52,863 nt of DNA from assembly GCA_025603075.1 (NCBI GenBank), contig MU626397.1, positions 1-52,863 of the forward strand. Reading direction: 5' to 3'. Positions 1-12,445 of the stretch are shown piece by piece. Under the pieces are notes generated by a model. It saw nothing but the letters and a program-made list of their open reading frames with translations. It had not been told where the DNA came from and searched no databases. Position 1 is the first letter of the stretch; the number at the start of each line of letters is the position of its first letter. A program made the translations under genes and the position numbers. This DNA comes from Neoconidiobolus thromboides FSU 785. Lineage: Eukaryota; Entomophthoromycota; Entomophthoromycetes; Entomophthorales; Neoconidiobolaceae.

Positions 1-153
1 ATAATTTCTTAAAGTAGCTAAAGCATATAAAAATTTATCTAACTGAGCTTTACTCAATTCTCGAATTTCAGGACGACGTGTTAATTGACTACATTGTTGA
101 GATTCAACAATGGTAAGTAGTAATAAAGAAATAAACAAGACTAGCTTTAACAT
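1..153 (-). CDS. Secreted tyrosinase (di-copper) family protein, 5' end only
   Basis: The first 51 codons of a gene that leaves the window on its left edge. The ATG is at 153 (minus). Residues 1-18 form a typical signal peptide (hydrophobic run LVLFISLLLL, then a small-residue end before QQC). The following Cys, then RRPEIRELS and a KFLYALATL helix, match the N-terminal block of fungal tyrosinases (C..R.E.R.L...E...F..A...L) that precedes the first copper-binding histidines. The copper site itself lies outside the window, so activity cannot be judged. Tyrosinases oxidise phenols to quinones, for example in melanin formation. The family call rests on this one motif. Confidence 0.65.
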   Translation of the reverse strand, partial: MLKLVLFISLLLLTIVESQQCSQLTRRPEIRELSKAQLDKFLYALATLRNY

Positions 154-210
154 TAAGTCAATGTAAATCAAACAAAAAATAAAGTTCTAAGTAAAAGTAA
201 TTTTTATTTA

Positions 211-315
211 TATGGGGATGTATTTTTGTATTTAAGAATCTTACTAACAAATTTTCCGCTTAAATAGCACTTAAAAAATGGAAAAAATAATGAAGTCAAA
301 AAAGACACTCCCATA
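211..315 (+). mobile_element. Hairpin MITE, copy 1 (forward)
   Basis: Begins TATGGGGATG and ends ACTCCCATA. The core carries TTTTCCGCTTAAATAGC on one arm and GGAAAA on the other, so the whole element can fold back. No coding capacity. Belongs to the 'CACTCCC-end' subtype. Confidence 0.9.
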
Positions 316-771
316 TACTCATTTATTGAACTAAAAATAAATTTGTATTTTTAGAAGTTAAGAGCCATCCTCTCCTTTGTATAACCAAGGCTATAACATT
401 AATATATATCCTTTAGTTAATTGCGATATTACTATTTGTTTATCTTACCTCAGTAGATGAGTTGAGAGATTTAATTATGTATTGATTTTTTACCTCCAAT
501 TACTAAATTAACGGTATCAATAATATAGTTTGCATTTAAGTTCATAAATTATATAGTAAATCCTTTAGTAATAATTGAAACTATTATTTTTTGATTAATA
601 ATAATGGTTATTTATTATTTATTTATTTGTAAATCAAACTAATCTAATCCAATCTCTAATTATTGACTTTCACCTCTCTTTAGTATTGTCATTACTTTTA
701 TTATACTTGAGTTATTTAAAAAAACTAGTTTGGGTTAAATTTAGCCTGTCAAAATCATGTAATCATACTCT

Positions 772-856
772 TGTTTCATTATTTCGTGGATTTTTTAAGC
801 GCTATTAAGTGAATAAACTATAGTAAAATCCTTGAACAAAAAAGACATATCCATAT
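772..856 (-). mobile_element. Hairpin MITE, decayed copy (reverse)
   Basis: Recognisable pieces only: a TTTCATTA stretch, TTTTTTAAGCGCTATTAAG, TAGTAAAATCCTTGAAC and CATATCCATA, in the order of a reverse-oriented copy. The left terminal repeat is lost. Confidence 0.6.
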
Positions 857-1105
857 GAAAATATTTTTAACAACTGTTCATTTTTACTGCTTTCTTAAAA
901 TTAATTAGCTAATACAACTGTTCAAGCCTGGATGTGTGGTGATACTAACTGTTCACTTTAAAATAAATTTTAGTTATTAAGCTGGAGGCTAGCATGATAA
1001 TACAAACAGTTGGCTATAAAAGTTATCACTAGCTAGTACATATTCGAACTTAAACAGATGTATTGACTGATTAATTTTTAAATTTAAAAATAAAAATGAA
1101 CAATT

Positions 1106-1206
1106 GAGAGTGTTTTTTTTGACTTCATTATTTTTTCCATTTTTTAAGTGCCATTTAAGCCGAAAATTTGTTAGTAAAACTATTAAATACAAAAATACAT
1201 CCCCAT
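1106..1206 (-). mobile_element. Hairpin MITE (reverse), ends slightly eroded
   Basis: Starts GAGAGTGTTTTTTTTGACTT and ends ATACATCCCCAT. The outer TA is missing on both sides. The interior is close to copy 1 in reverse complement. Confidence 0.85.
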
Positions 1207-1492
1207 TGGTAAAAATCACTCTCCCATATGTTAAATTATAAAATTAAATTGAAATAATAATTCAATTAATCTTTTTATATCATTTTTTTGAGTCTTCTAT
1301 TATTACTAGAGGCTATACCTATATAACAATATTAATAAAGTAAAATATCCTATATTAATGACAAAACAATAAAGAATAATAGTAAAGAATATTAAAAAAA
1401 TAACTCCTGATTTTTATTCAATTTTAATCAAAATAAATAAATACATATAAATAAAATATCCAGCAATCGATATCTACAAGAATATTAAAATC

Positions 1493-2645
1493 TTAAATTC
1501 TAATTAAAGAATTGGCCATTTTTTCTCTCCATTCACAAATATCAGAAAATTGACAATTACCACATTTATAACTTGCTTCTTCAATATCAGTAACACCAGT
1601 TGGACTTCTCTTTTTAAACAAATAATTAAAAGTATCTTGAATTTTAGTTTCTGTTAAATTACTATCAAATTGAAACTCTATTTCTCCAATACTTTTATTA
1701 CTACTTTGTTCTTCATATTTGATTGTTAATAAATTAGAAGTTATTGGTAACTTGGCGAAATAACTTAACATTATTAAAAATAGTTGCTTTAATGTTACTG
1801 TTTCAAGTATTTGGGTATCCTTAAATATTAATTTAGCTATGTCGTTTTTGATCAATTTGTTAATAAAAATTTTGGATAGTACTGAATCTTGGTTGCAATT
1901 TTTGAATTTAAAATAACTATCAACGTCAAAAAAGAAAGTATCTTTGGCATCTTCACTATTAACATCATTATTATTATGTCCTTTATTTTCATTCATGTTC
2001 ATCATTTGTTTACTGTATTCTATCATTTTATCTAACATTCTTTTATAAATCATTAATTGATATTTATGGTTCCTACTTTGGCCTTCCTTTGGTAATTTTA
2101 AACTATACCTTGTCTTAGTCTCAAATATTTTAATACCAACTTTTTCTTTTTCTATTACATCGATAACCCCAACAATAAACTTTATTTTTTCACTATCACC
2201 CTTTCTTATAAACCCATATATCGGCAATTCTCTACAAATTTCTATTTCATTAAAACAATTAGTGTAATTTTAGAATTTTTTATACAGTAAATTTACTTTT
2301 ATCTAACAAAGTTTGAATCCTAAGGATACAATCGACTAATTTAAGCGCTTCTCTATCTACATAACTATCTGCTTCAATCGGTAAAACATCATGAATTTTC
2401 AATTCTAATTCCAAATGTCTTTTACTTCCCTCTTCCATTATTTTATTTGGTTTTGGTTTTCCATATAAATTAATATAATTATGTTGACATTCACACCATT
2501 CTATTTGTACTAAATTAGTAACCGATAATCGATTTTGTCTAATTTGTTTTCGTTTATTCTTATTTTCAATTTCTTGAATAACTTTTAATAATCCTTCATC
2601 TATACTATCATCACTAATGTATTCAATTTCATTATTATTGTTCAT
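1493..2645 (-). CDS. EXO5: Exonuclease V (EXO5/DEM1 family)
   Basis: Two exons, 2297-2645 and 1493-2241, joined by a 55-bp GT-AG intron, give 365 residues, close to the vertebrate EXO5 length. The family is a single-strand DNA exonuclease of the PD-(D/E)XK fold held by an iron-sulphur cluster, working in genome maintenance or in fungal mitochondria. Visible signatures: SVTNLVQIEWCECQ (first cluster cysteine), a REL-PIYGF strand at the exon junction, GVIDVI and FETKTR (catalytic Asp and ExK), RNHKYQLMIYKRM, and the C-terminal cysteine set KCGNCQFSDICEWR (C-x2-C-x5-C). The asparagine-rich insert near VNSEDAK is lineage-specific. Transcribed divergently from the NDP kinase gene, start codons 224 bp apart. 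No obvious mitochondrial presequence. Confidence 0.9.
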
Positions 2646-2869
2646 TATCTCAAATTTTAGTTTTAAAAAAGCTAAAGAATAGGAATTACAATTATCTTTG
2701 GCATTTACTAAATTTAAAATTTTCTTAATAAATTCAAATCTCCCATAAAAGTGTACAATTTAGGATCAAAACTAAACCAGCTTACGTTATCTGTCAATAA
2801 ACCTATAAAAGCTATCCAACCCAATTTATAAAGATAAAGTTTCTCAAACTTAAATAACATCTAGCAAAA
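2646..2869. promoter_or_regulatory. Shared divergent promoter region EXO5 / NDP kinase
   Basis: The 224 bp between the two start codons must hold both promoters and 5' leaders. The short purine-rich leader CATCTAGCAAAA directly precedes the kinase ATG. No clear TATA box at the expected place for either gene. Confidence 0.4.
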
Positions 2870-3316
2870 ATGGAACAAACTTATATCATGGTCAAACCCG
2901 ATGGTGTCCAACGTGGTCTCGTTGGTGAAATCATTAAACGTTTTGAAAACCGTGGTTTTCAATTATTAGCTCTTCAATTATTGACCCCAACCCGTCAACA
3001 TTTAGAAAATCACTATTCTGATTTATCTTCCAAGCCATTCTTCCCATCTTTAATTGACTATATGCTTAGTGGCCCAGTTGTTGGTATGGTTTGGTCCGGT
3101 AAAAACGTTGTTAAGACCGGTCGTGTCATGTTAGGTGAAACTAACCCATTAGCTTCTGCCCCAGGTACCATCCGTGGTGATTATGCTATCGATGTAGGAA
3201 GAAACATTTGCCATGGTTCTGACTCTGTCGAATCTGCCCAAAAAGAAATTGCTCTCTGGTTTCCCAATGGTGTTGCCAGCTATCAATCTCCATTGGCCAA
3301 GCTCGTCTACGAGTAA
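2870..3316 (+). CDS. NDK1: Nucleoside diphosphate kinase
   Basis: Single-exon gene of 148 residues, the standard family length. It transfers the gamma phosphate from ATP to other nucleoside diphosphates through a phosphohistidine. The start [20 protein letters not shown] is the canonical N-terminus. The active-site motif NICHGSDS places the catalytic His at residue 115, and [16 protein letters not shown] is the substrate-binding stretch. No targeting peptide, so the cytosolic form. Codons are unusually rich in C-ending forms (GTC, ACC, GCC) for so AT-rich a region, as expected for a highly expressed gene. Confidence 0.97.
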   Translation: MEQTYIMVKPDGVQRGLVGEIIKRFENRGFQLLALQLLTPTRQHLENHYSDLSSKPFFPSLIDYMLSGPVVGMVWSGKNVVKTGRVMLGETNPLASAPGTIRGDYAIDVGRNICHGSDSVESAQKEIALWFPNGVASYQSPLAKLVYE

Positions 3317-3685
3317 ACTTTAATAAAGTTTATATTTGTATAATTTAAAAACATCAAGACTTTAAAATTGTTATTTATATTACTTTAATTCCCTTTTATA
3401 CTTTTTCTCCTAATGGATTTTTTGATCATGAAAGGATAATCTGGGATGCTATTAAACATTATAATATACATGAGGGTGTCTTTGTTTTGATGTTTGACTA
3501 ATATTTTTTTCAGAGTTTATATATGAAAATTACCATATAAATAAGCCCAAAAAAGATATTTATTAAATTATAGATCTTATTTAAAATAATATAAACATAA
3601 AGAATAAATAAATATAACATTTTAAAAAAAAGAGTACAATAATTTCTATTATAATAATATTTTTACTAAACATATCAATTCTGAT
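3317..3685. other. Convergent 3' intergenic region NDK1 / RVB2
   Basis: Tail-to-tail spacer. The end of the kinase transcript probably uses the AATAAA-like sequence just after the stop (TTTAATAAAG). No gene, RNA or repeat recognised. Confidence 0.5.
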
Positions 3686-5516
<1,831 letters not shown>

Positions 5517-6146
5517 AGTGGATTAAAAATGGATCTGTGTTTTTTTTGAATTTTTTTATTTTGTTTTTGAGTTTTTGATTATGCAAAAGAATTTTGGATT
5601 TTAAATGTTTTTAAAATTGGTTTAGTTAGGTAAATTATAAATATAATTTTTATCAAGAAATTAGAATTAAAATTAAAAATGTTAACAAAAGTTTAACATA
5701 CTGTTTTTTTGTAAATAAAATATTTACTTCTGTAGTTAAATAGATGATATGTGCTACTGGGCTATAACTTATTTATAATTAATAGAAAGCATAATACAAT
5801 AAATCTCGCTATAAAACCTTAATTTGAATTATTATTAGATAAGTAATTATTTAATGTATTATATAAAATAGTAGTGATATATATTTTATTTCAAAATAGT
5901 ATTTTATCATATTAGACAAAAACAAATTATTTTAATAATCTAAATAACAAAATAAAACGTTAAGTAAAATTAGTTATACTAAAAAACATAAAATTTGATT
6001 TAAAAATTTTTAATAAAAAAATCTTGTTGATTAAGAGGTAAATCTAATAAATTTTAAAACTAAATAAAAACATTGACCTTAATTATATATAAACATTAAA
6101 CATAATATTAAATTACCTATCCTAAGCTTTTATTGTAAGCTCCAAT
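5517..6146. other. Intergenic region RVB2 / Rieske gene
   Basis: Very AT-rich spacer between the RVB2 start and the 3' end of the next minus-strand gene. No open frame, repeat copy or RNA motif recognised. Confidence 0.5.
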
Positions 6147-7054
6147 TTAACCAATAATGAGTTTACCCTCAGCATCATTGAAATTATATTCTGGAATTTC
6201 TAAATTTAATGGGGCAGGACCTTGACGAATACGTCCAGAAATATCATAATGAGAACCATGACAAGGGCAATACCATCCACCAAAATCACCAGCTTCACCT
6301 AATGGCACACATCCTAAATGAGTACAGATACCTAACATAACTAACCATTCTGGACGTTTAGCACGATCAGCATCCGATTGAGGATCACGTAAAGTAGAGA
6401 CATCAATATTGTTAGCATCTTCAATTTCATCAGCAGTACGATGACGAATGAAGACTGGTTTACCACGCCATTTAATTACTAAATTTTTACCTTCTGGGAT
6501 AGCGTTCATGTCAATTTCAACTTTAGCTAAAGCCAACACATCAGCTGAAGCAGCCATATTTGCTAAGAAATCTTGAACAGTATTTTTAGCAGCAGCAGCA
6601 GCTAATACACCAGTACTTCCTACCATAAAATAGCTAAAGGTACGGTTAGCAAAGTCTCCAGAGAAATTACGATAATCATCAAAGTTAGGGATTTTAGTAG
6701 TATCTTGAGCAACAACTGGGGCGGTAGAAAATAGTCTTCTTTGGTTGACAAAGTTAGCGGAAGCTAAAAAAAATTGAAATTAATATTTTTGTTTATAATT
6801 TTTATCTTCATTTTCTTGTTTTTAATTATTGTAATGTAGTGAAATGTACCAGTATAATATTTGTTGACTACATCTCCATTGGTATTTGTAGAGTTGTTAT
6901 AACCCCACTCCTTAGCATTTAATGAAGTTTTACCTAAACTTGGAACTACTTGTGTCGCCTTTTTAGACCAAGCACTTTTGGTTAATGGAGAAGTATGAAC
7001 AGTGCTGTTAACCAGGTTGGTAGAAAGCTTTGAAAATAATGAGTTGGCAGTCAT
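6147..7054 (-). CDS. RIP1: Mitochondrial Rieske iron-sulphur protein of cytochrome bc1
   Basis: Two exons, 6850-7054 and 6147-6763, with an 86-bp intron, give 273 residues. The protein carries the 2Fe-2S cluster that takes electrons from ubiquinol at the Qo site of complex III in the inner mitochondrial membrane. The long N-terminus (MTANSLFSKL..., Ser/Thr/Lys-rich, then RRLFSTAPV) reads as a mitochondrial presequence. One membrane helix lies near FMVGSTGVLAAAAA (about 114-127). The cluster motifs are CTHLGC (215-220) and CPCHGSHYD (from 234), giving ligands C215, H217, C234 and H237 and a disulphide C220-C236. It is longer than yeast Rip1 (215) mainly because of the presequence. Confidence 0.96.
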
Positions 7055-8082
7055 TTTATTGGCTTTAATTTTCTTTAATGAACTATTAATTTATTGACAT
7101 TGAATATTATAATATTTAATTTACTTTTAATTACTTTGAACTAAAGTTTCGATGCTAAAATTAATTAGATTATCTTTGATTGCTATCTTTTAGGATTGAA
7201 TGAATGTTAAATTTAAAGTCAATGTTGATTGGCTGATTAAATCAGCTCCATTTTTTTGATTTTAAAAATTGATTTGATTAAATCTAAAAAATCATCATGG
7301 AATTTCGATACTCCAATCAGAGCCAATAAAATAGCTATAACGCTCCATTGTCTACCAATCATATCGGTAGGGTTTAATATAAAGGCGGATGGAATAAGCA
7401 TAGACTAATTATGGGATTATCTTGTCAAAGAGTAATAGAAGAGTATTATTATCCATATAGTATATATTTGATATAATATTACATTCATTTTTAAAAACAA
7501 AATTCTCATTTGTATAATATATTTAAATGGTTCATAATTACTATTTTGGTTTAGAAGATTTTTTCATGCTTTAGACAAATCAAGGACTCTATGTCTTAGT
7601 ATTAAAGATGTTTATTATTCAACGTTTTGAACCAAACAGACGTTTTTTTGCTTAATTCTCAATGAAAATATTTATCTTTTAAATAGCCTAAAAAGTGAAC
7701 AAAATAGTTTGATGAGAATCACATTCCTGTATGAGGCTCTATATCAAAGCAAAGCGGGTAATGGTTTGAATTTTTCTCTTTAGCCATAAATGACTATGCC
7801 TATGTTATTTATTTAGGATTTAGTATTTTTATGTTAAGAAACTTCAATAACCAATATATATTACGCCAAAAAAACTCTATGCTAAAGCTAAGTTAAAAAG
7901 TTGCTCAAATGCATTAAAAACATGACGTTAGCAAAATTTATCAATGACTCTACTTTCGGTATTAATATGATAAAAGTATTTAATGACTATAACATCTATA
8001 AAAAATCAATATCTGAAAAATTACCAACTTAAAATAGTCAATTCCATATTAACTTCTTTTTTACTTTATATTCTTAAAAAAA
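7055..8082. other. Intergenic region with a possible decayed coding fragment
   Basis: About 1 kb between the Rieske start and the ACP 3' end. Near 7908-8031 (plus) a short open stretch reads AKFINDSTFGINM, resembling the K-x3-N-S-x-(Y/F)-G block of family B DNA polymerases, but the surrounding frame is full of stops. Otherwise nothing recognised. Confidence 0.3.
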
Positions 8083-8528
8083 TTATTGGGCATCTTTACG
8101 AGAAGAAACATATTTAATAGCGTCTTGAACGGATCTAATTTCATCAGCATCATGGTCTGGAATTTCAATAGAAAACTCCTCTTCAATAGCCATAACAACT
8201 TCAACATTATCTAAACTATCTAATTTAAGATCTTTAGTGAAATGAGCTTCAGGTGTAATCTAAAAAATTCATATTAATTTTTACAGTAAAAAAAGATGAA
8301 ATAGTAACTTACACTTTTAGCATCGATCTTTTCATAACTTTCTAATACTTTAAAAATACGACTCTGGATATCGTTAGTGCTTAAACCAGCATCAGTACTA
8401 TAAGCTCTTAAACTAACTGGAGCTAATCTTGTTGGATTATAAACTTTAAAGCTAGCTCTGTTTAAATTGGCTACTTTAGTTACGTTAATTCTTTGACTAA
8501 TAGCTTTGAGTGAACGTACAAATGACAT
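8083..8528 (-). CDS. ACP1: Mitochondrial acyl carrier protein
   Basis: Two exons, 8313-8528 and 8083-8259, joined by a 53-bp intron, give 130 residues. Residues 1-44 are basic, Arg- and Ser-rich and end RAYSTDAG, a mitochondrial targeting peptide. The carrier domain follows with helix I ([15 protein letters not shown]), the prosthetic-group motif [19 protein letters not shown] with phosphopantetheine serine S87, and [19 protein letters not shown]. It carries growing acyl chains in mitochondrial fatty acid and lipoate synthesis, and also serves complex I and Fe-S cluster assembly through LYR proteins. The divergent neighbour starts 248 bp away. Confidence 0.96.
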
Positions 8529-8776
8529 TTTAATTTTAGTATTTTATAAAAATTAAACTTTTATTTGAAATCCTTGATCGATGTTATAGCTCTTAGTTGC
8601 TGTGTTAACCAATAATCGTTGCCAATTATATTTTAAAATTATTCACCATTTGTTAAAGATGATCAAATCAAATCGTAGAATTGAATCTATGGGATTTTCT
8701 CAAAAAGTACAACCAAAAGCCTAAAACAAACTAATGACATCACGCGATGTAATGGTTTTACAGTATTTTATTGAAA
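8529..8776. promoter_or_regulatory. Divergent promoter with a GC-containing palindrome
   Basis: Shared upstream region of ACP1 (-) and the small zinc protein gene (+). At 8737-8750 lies ACATC-ACGC-GATGT, a perfect 5-bp inverted repeat, preceded by TG so that it starts TGACATCACG, resembling a bZIP/CRE-type site. CpG-containing sequence is rare here, which makes it stand out. Function is inferred. Confidence 0.35.
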
Positions 8777-9013
8777 ATGTTGTGTAAAAGGTGTCATGTC
8801 GAATACAAACAAGAAGAAAACAAACCCGATTCTTGCCGGTTTCATAGTGACTTATTCGTTTGTAGGCCCCATCCTGCCGACCATTATGTATATGAAATTG
8901 ATGATAGTAAGTTAGATGAAATGAAGGATTGGGAAGCTAAATTTTGGGATTGTTGTGGTAGAGAAGACGAATATGCTGAAGGTTGTAAAACTTCGTTTCA
9001 TGTTCCTTATTAG
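8777..9013 (+). CDS. Small CHORD-like zinc-binding protein
   Basis: Single-exon gene of 78 residues. The ATG at 8777 is preferred over the upstream in-frame TTG. Cysteines and histidines are arranged LCKRCHVEY (C-x2-C), SCRFH (C-x2-H), KFWDCCGRED, EGCKTSFH. This order of C-x2-C, C-x2-H, W-x-C-C-G, G-C and a final H resembles one CHORD zinc module, but in a stand-alone protein without CS or SGT1-binding parts. CHORD modules bind HSP90 partners in larger proteins; whether this small one does is unknown. The pattern and high charge make it a real gene. Confidence 0.75.
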   Translation: MLCKRCHVEYKQEENKPDSCRFHSDLFVCRPHPADHYVYEIDDSKLDEMKDWEAKFWDCCGREDEYAEGCKTSFHVPY

Positions 9014-9490
9014 TGATTTTTGGCTATCTGTATGCTTTTAGTACTTATTAATTATTTACTTTTTAATGCTTTTTATCAAATTGTTAATATTTTAAATAAA
9101 TCTTTTTCGGTTATCTTCATTTTTATTAACTGCTATATATCATGCTATAAAATGACACTGTATTAGATTCTACTCTATTTTGCCTAAATTGCTAGAAGCT
9201 ATGCTTAGAATTTAAATGAGTTTAAAACTTTATAGCATATATTAAGTATCTTTATCTTTATAGGCTTAATTTTAAATTAACTTCAAATTTTCAGTAGTAT
9301 AGCTTTTGTTATGTAAAAGGTATTATAAATTTTTAGTATTTTTATTTTCAATAAGTAACTATGTCTATAACTTTGATAATTTATCTTTTTGGACTTAAAA
9401 TTTAAATCTAGTTTCAGCCTATTAAAACTATAAAAACTAAGAACAAAGAGTATAAAAGCATCTTTTTTAAACAAATTTTAATCTAGTAAA
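9014..9490. other. Intergenic region
   Basis: Spacer between two plus-strand genes. No recognisable open frame, RNA or repeat. Confidence 0.5.
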
Positions 9491-10633
9491 ATGAGCCTTG
9501 CTATTAACAAAAAAGAAAAAGAGAATGAAATACCCAAAATACCCATAGAAAGTTACAATGATATCAATTATATCCTTGGTAATTTACACCGGAAAACAAT
9601 TGAGTTAGTAAAAGAAGAATTACCAGACGCGAAAGAAAATGATCTGGATTATGGGGTTAGTTGTAAACTATTAAAAAAGGTGAGTCAAATAAAAGCCAAA
9701 ATAATTTTAAGTTAATGACGATGTACTGTAGTGGATATCAGCAGTAATAGAGTCATGCGGTAAAAACGTATTAGTAAACGGTATGGAATTCGATAGAAAT
9801 AAGATTGGAGCGGACAGTAATATTTTCTTACAATTTTTGAATATTAACTTTAATCTACTTTAGGGTATGAACCATTTGATGAAGAGCTTCAAAATGAAGT
9901 CGAAAGACTACAATTTAAAAGGGACATGCTGTTAGCTAAAGTTTGTTCTAAACGTAAAAGCATTTCTCAACAGTTTGAACAGAATGTTAAGAAATTGTTG
10001 ACATTGGAGGTTAAAGAAGTTCGTGAGTTAAATCCTTTAGAAGCTTTGCCTGAAATTAAAAATATACCTTCAATAAAAGGCTTAGATCAAATGAGTATTG
10101 TTTATATTATTGTTGATACTCATTATTTATTTTTAATTATAGCACCTATTGTAATAAATGAACGAACTAAAGAAACGATTAAAAAGATAAGAGTTAAAAT
10201 GGAAAAGCTATATGAGGTAAATAAATTATAATAACATTTTACATAATATAAACCTTCTTAAAAGAACATACCAGAAACAAAAAGGAATTTAGCAGATACA
10301 GTACAAACCCTTAAAGATATACGACATAGCAATGAGCTACGTAAACGTATGGAAAACTATTCACAGCTTGAACCGGAAGAATTAAGAGAATATTACAATC
10401 CAAAGGCCGATATCGTTACTTTTGAAGACCCTTATATGGACATTGAAGCAATCGATTTTAAAAAAATGCAGGATTTGGAAGAAACTAAAATGGAGGTTAC
10501 TGGTTCTGTAGCCCCTACCCTTTCAACTCGCTACCTTCATAAGCTAAATACTAGGTTAAGGAGACGAAGTCTGTCATTTAGTGGTATAAATATCGATACT
10601 GATCCTGAAACTAAAGAAGATAGCAATCAATAA
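9491..10633 (+). CDS. Mis14/Nsl1-like kinetochore protein (MIND complex candidate)
   Basis: Five exons (9491-9679, 9732-9816, 9864-10094, 10143-10216, 10265-10633) with 47-52 bp GT-AG introns give 315 residues, all joins in frame. The clearest family feature is RYEPFDEELQNEVERLQFKRDMLLAKV at about residues 92-118: the YEPFD motif followed by a coiled coil is typical of Nsl1/Mis14, a subunit of the Mis12/MIND complex linking centromeric chromatin to the microtubule-binding KMN network. A second coiled coil (ERTKETIKKIRVKMEKLYE, then NLADTVQTLKDIR) follows. The C-terminal 80 residues are acidic, then basic with RLRRRSLSFSG, a possible phosphorylation site. The family call rests on one motif plus coiled-coil layout. 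Confidence 0.65.
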
Positions 10634-11118
10634 GTAAGAATTACTTCTATTTATTTTAAATAAACTACAAATATATTTAATAATATGTAAAAACTATTTT
10701 CAGTTTTGATCTTTGAAAAGGTATATAGTAAAATACACTATCAACAATCAAAATAATCGAATTTCACTTATCTGGCCCTGTAATTTAAGTTACGTAGCTA
10801 GTATATTAATGTGGAAAAAAAGACCAATATAAGTGTTCCCTGATATTAAATCAATTATTCAAATCCTTTTTATGACAATTAATAGTTACAATAAACGCTA
10901 TAAACACTTGTTTTAAATAACTCTACTGATATAGTTAAAAAAACCAACATAACGCATGATACTAATATCAAACTGCTCAAAAAATAGGAAATACTTTCAA
11001 AAAACCATTTCTATATTATTTTTAAAATAAACGTCTTTATGACTACTTTCTAAATTTAATTTTTACAAAGGCTAGAAATCCACTTTACAAATCCACTTTA
11101 TAAATATTAAATCATCCT
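10634..11118. other. Convergent 3' intergenic region
   Basis: Tail-to-tail spacer between the Nsl1-like gene (+) and RPN8 (-). Nothing recognised beyond AT-rich sequence. Confidence 0.5.
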
Positions 11119-12204
11119 TTATTGTCCTTGAGCTGGAGCAACTTCCTCATTGTTGGTTAACTCTGCAAATTCGGAAGCATGATTTTGGACCTTATTATCA
11201 ATTAAATTATGTAAAGCAATAATTGAGCGAACCAAAGAAGCAAGGTATATCAATAAAGCATGGTCATTTGTTTTTCTAGTAATAGAAGTAGCGATTGCAC
11301 CAAGGTCGATATTTGGAAGCAAAGAAAAAATAGTTTGTAAATTAGTTAATATTGCTTGATTTGGTGGAAGTGCACCTTCTTCGACCCTTTTAATATAATT
11401 ACTGATCTCTGTTAATCGATTGTGAAGTCCTTGCAAAGAACGCACTTGTCCAGTAAGTCGAGTTGAAAGGGATCCTACTGCATTATCTTTAATATCACGT
11501 AGAAGGTGTTCTACACCTATTTCCTCTGCTTCTTCTGCACCGATTGATGAAGGGATATGAGTAAATGTTTTACTGGCTGATTTTCCATCCTAAAATTGTC
11601 AAAATTAAAAAGAAAGTATCAAGTAAAAGCTTACTTGCAAAATTTCTTCGACCGAAAAATAGGCATTAATGGGTATAGTTGCAGTAGTAGGCTTTACATC
11701 AACAATGATTAATACTGGATTACTCGTGTAGCGTTTAAATAAATCATTTATCATCAAATCAGAAGAACGAAGTTTGGGTCCAGTATGATACCACCCAATC
11801 ATTTTTTCTTTAGCTATAAAATATTTAGGAAAAACATCTAACGGTTGATACTTAATAAATTACCATTAACTTTTCTAAACATAGCATCCATATTTTCTAC
11901 ATAATTATGGTCCAAAAACCAAACTGAAGGATCTTTTTCATCCTCTTCAAATGGAACTAATTTAAAAAATAAATAAATCATAGCAATAAAATACTCTTTT
12001 TGATTTACCAGCGAATGAATTAGCTACATTTACTTGACCACCGTCAAACTGTCCTAATAAAATCCCAACCACTCTTTTGCGAGTGTTTTTAGCAGAGCGG
12101 TTGTAATGATCTACTACTGAAAGCAATACTAATGGATGAACAATGACCTCCGTTGGTGTTGGCGCGCTTATATTTAATAATCCAATTTCACGATTTTCTC
12201 CCAT
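11119..12204 (-). CDS. RPN8: 26S proteasome lid subunit RPN8 (PSMD7)
   Basis: Four exons (12009-12204, 11864-11956, 11635-11813, 11119-11589) give 312 residues. The ATG at 12204 is used; the frame upstream begins only with a TTG. Rpn8 pairs with the deubiquitinase Rpn11 in the proteasome lid. It has an MPN domain ([52 protein letters not shown]), without the paired His and Asp of a working JAMM metal site, as expected for this non-catalytic subunit. After the MPN domain come [19 protein letters not shown] and C-terminal helices ending [26 protein letters not shown], which join the lid helical bundle. The usual Lys-rich tail is replaced by a short acidic one. Confidence 0.96.
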
Positions 12205-12415
12205 TTTATTGTACAACTAAAAAACAATCTTTGTAAATATCTAGTTTAATAAGCTGATACACTATAAACTCAATGTTAAGCTGTGGTTGGTTAAATATAG
12301 CCTTATAGCCAATAACATTAAAAATTGCTTTTAGGATGACGTTTTAGAAATTTCTTATAATCAGTGACGAATAGAGACTAAGCATCCCACAATGAAAATT
12401 TGCACACAAAGTTAC

Positions 12416-12422
12416 TATTTAA
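12416..12422 (+). promoter_or_regulatory. Candidate TATA element of the RNase P RNA gene
   Basis: TATTTAA lies 26-32 bp before the predicted 5' end of the RNase P RNA, a position suiting a TATA element for RNA polymerase III. No A-box or B-box was recognised. Inference from position. Confidence 0.35.
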
Positions 12423-12445
12423 GGCAAGCACTCTCTTATTAAACT

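Larger units (their letters stand above)
154..1492. other. Intergenic region with three hairpin-element copies
   Basis: Gene-free stretch between the tyrosinase start and the 3' end of EXO5. It holds one well-preserved copy of the TATGGGG element (211-315), one decayed copy (about 772-856) and one reverse copy (1106-1206). Short open frames here overlap the element copies and show no family features. Nothing else recognised. Confidence 0.7.

Noticed and set aside
989-1219. 76-codon minus-strand open frame
   Set aside because: Overlaps the MITE copy at 1106-1206 almost entirely; similar frames recur in other copies (for example 15760-15860), so it is element sequence, not a gene.
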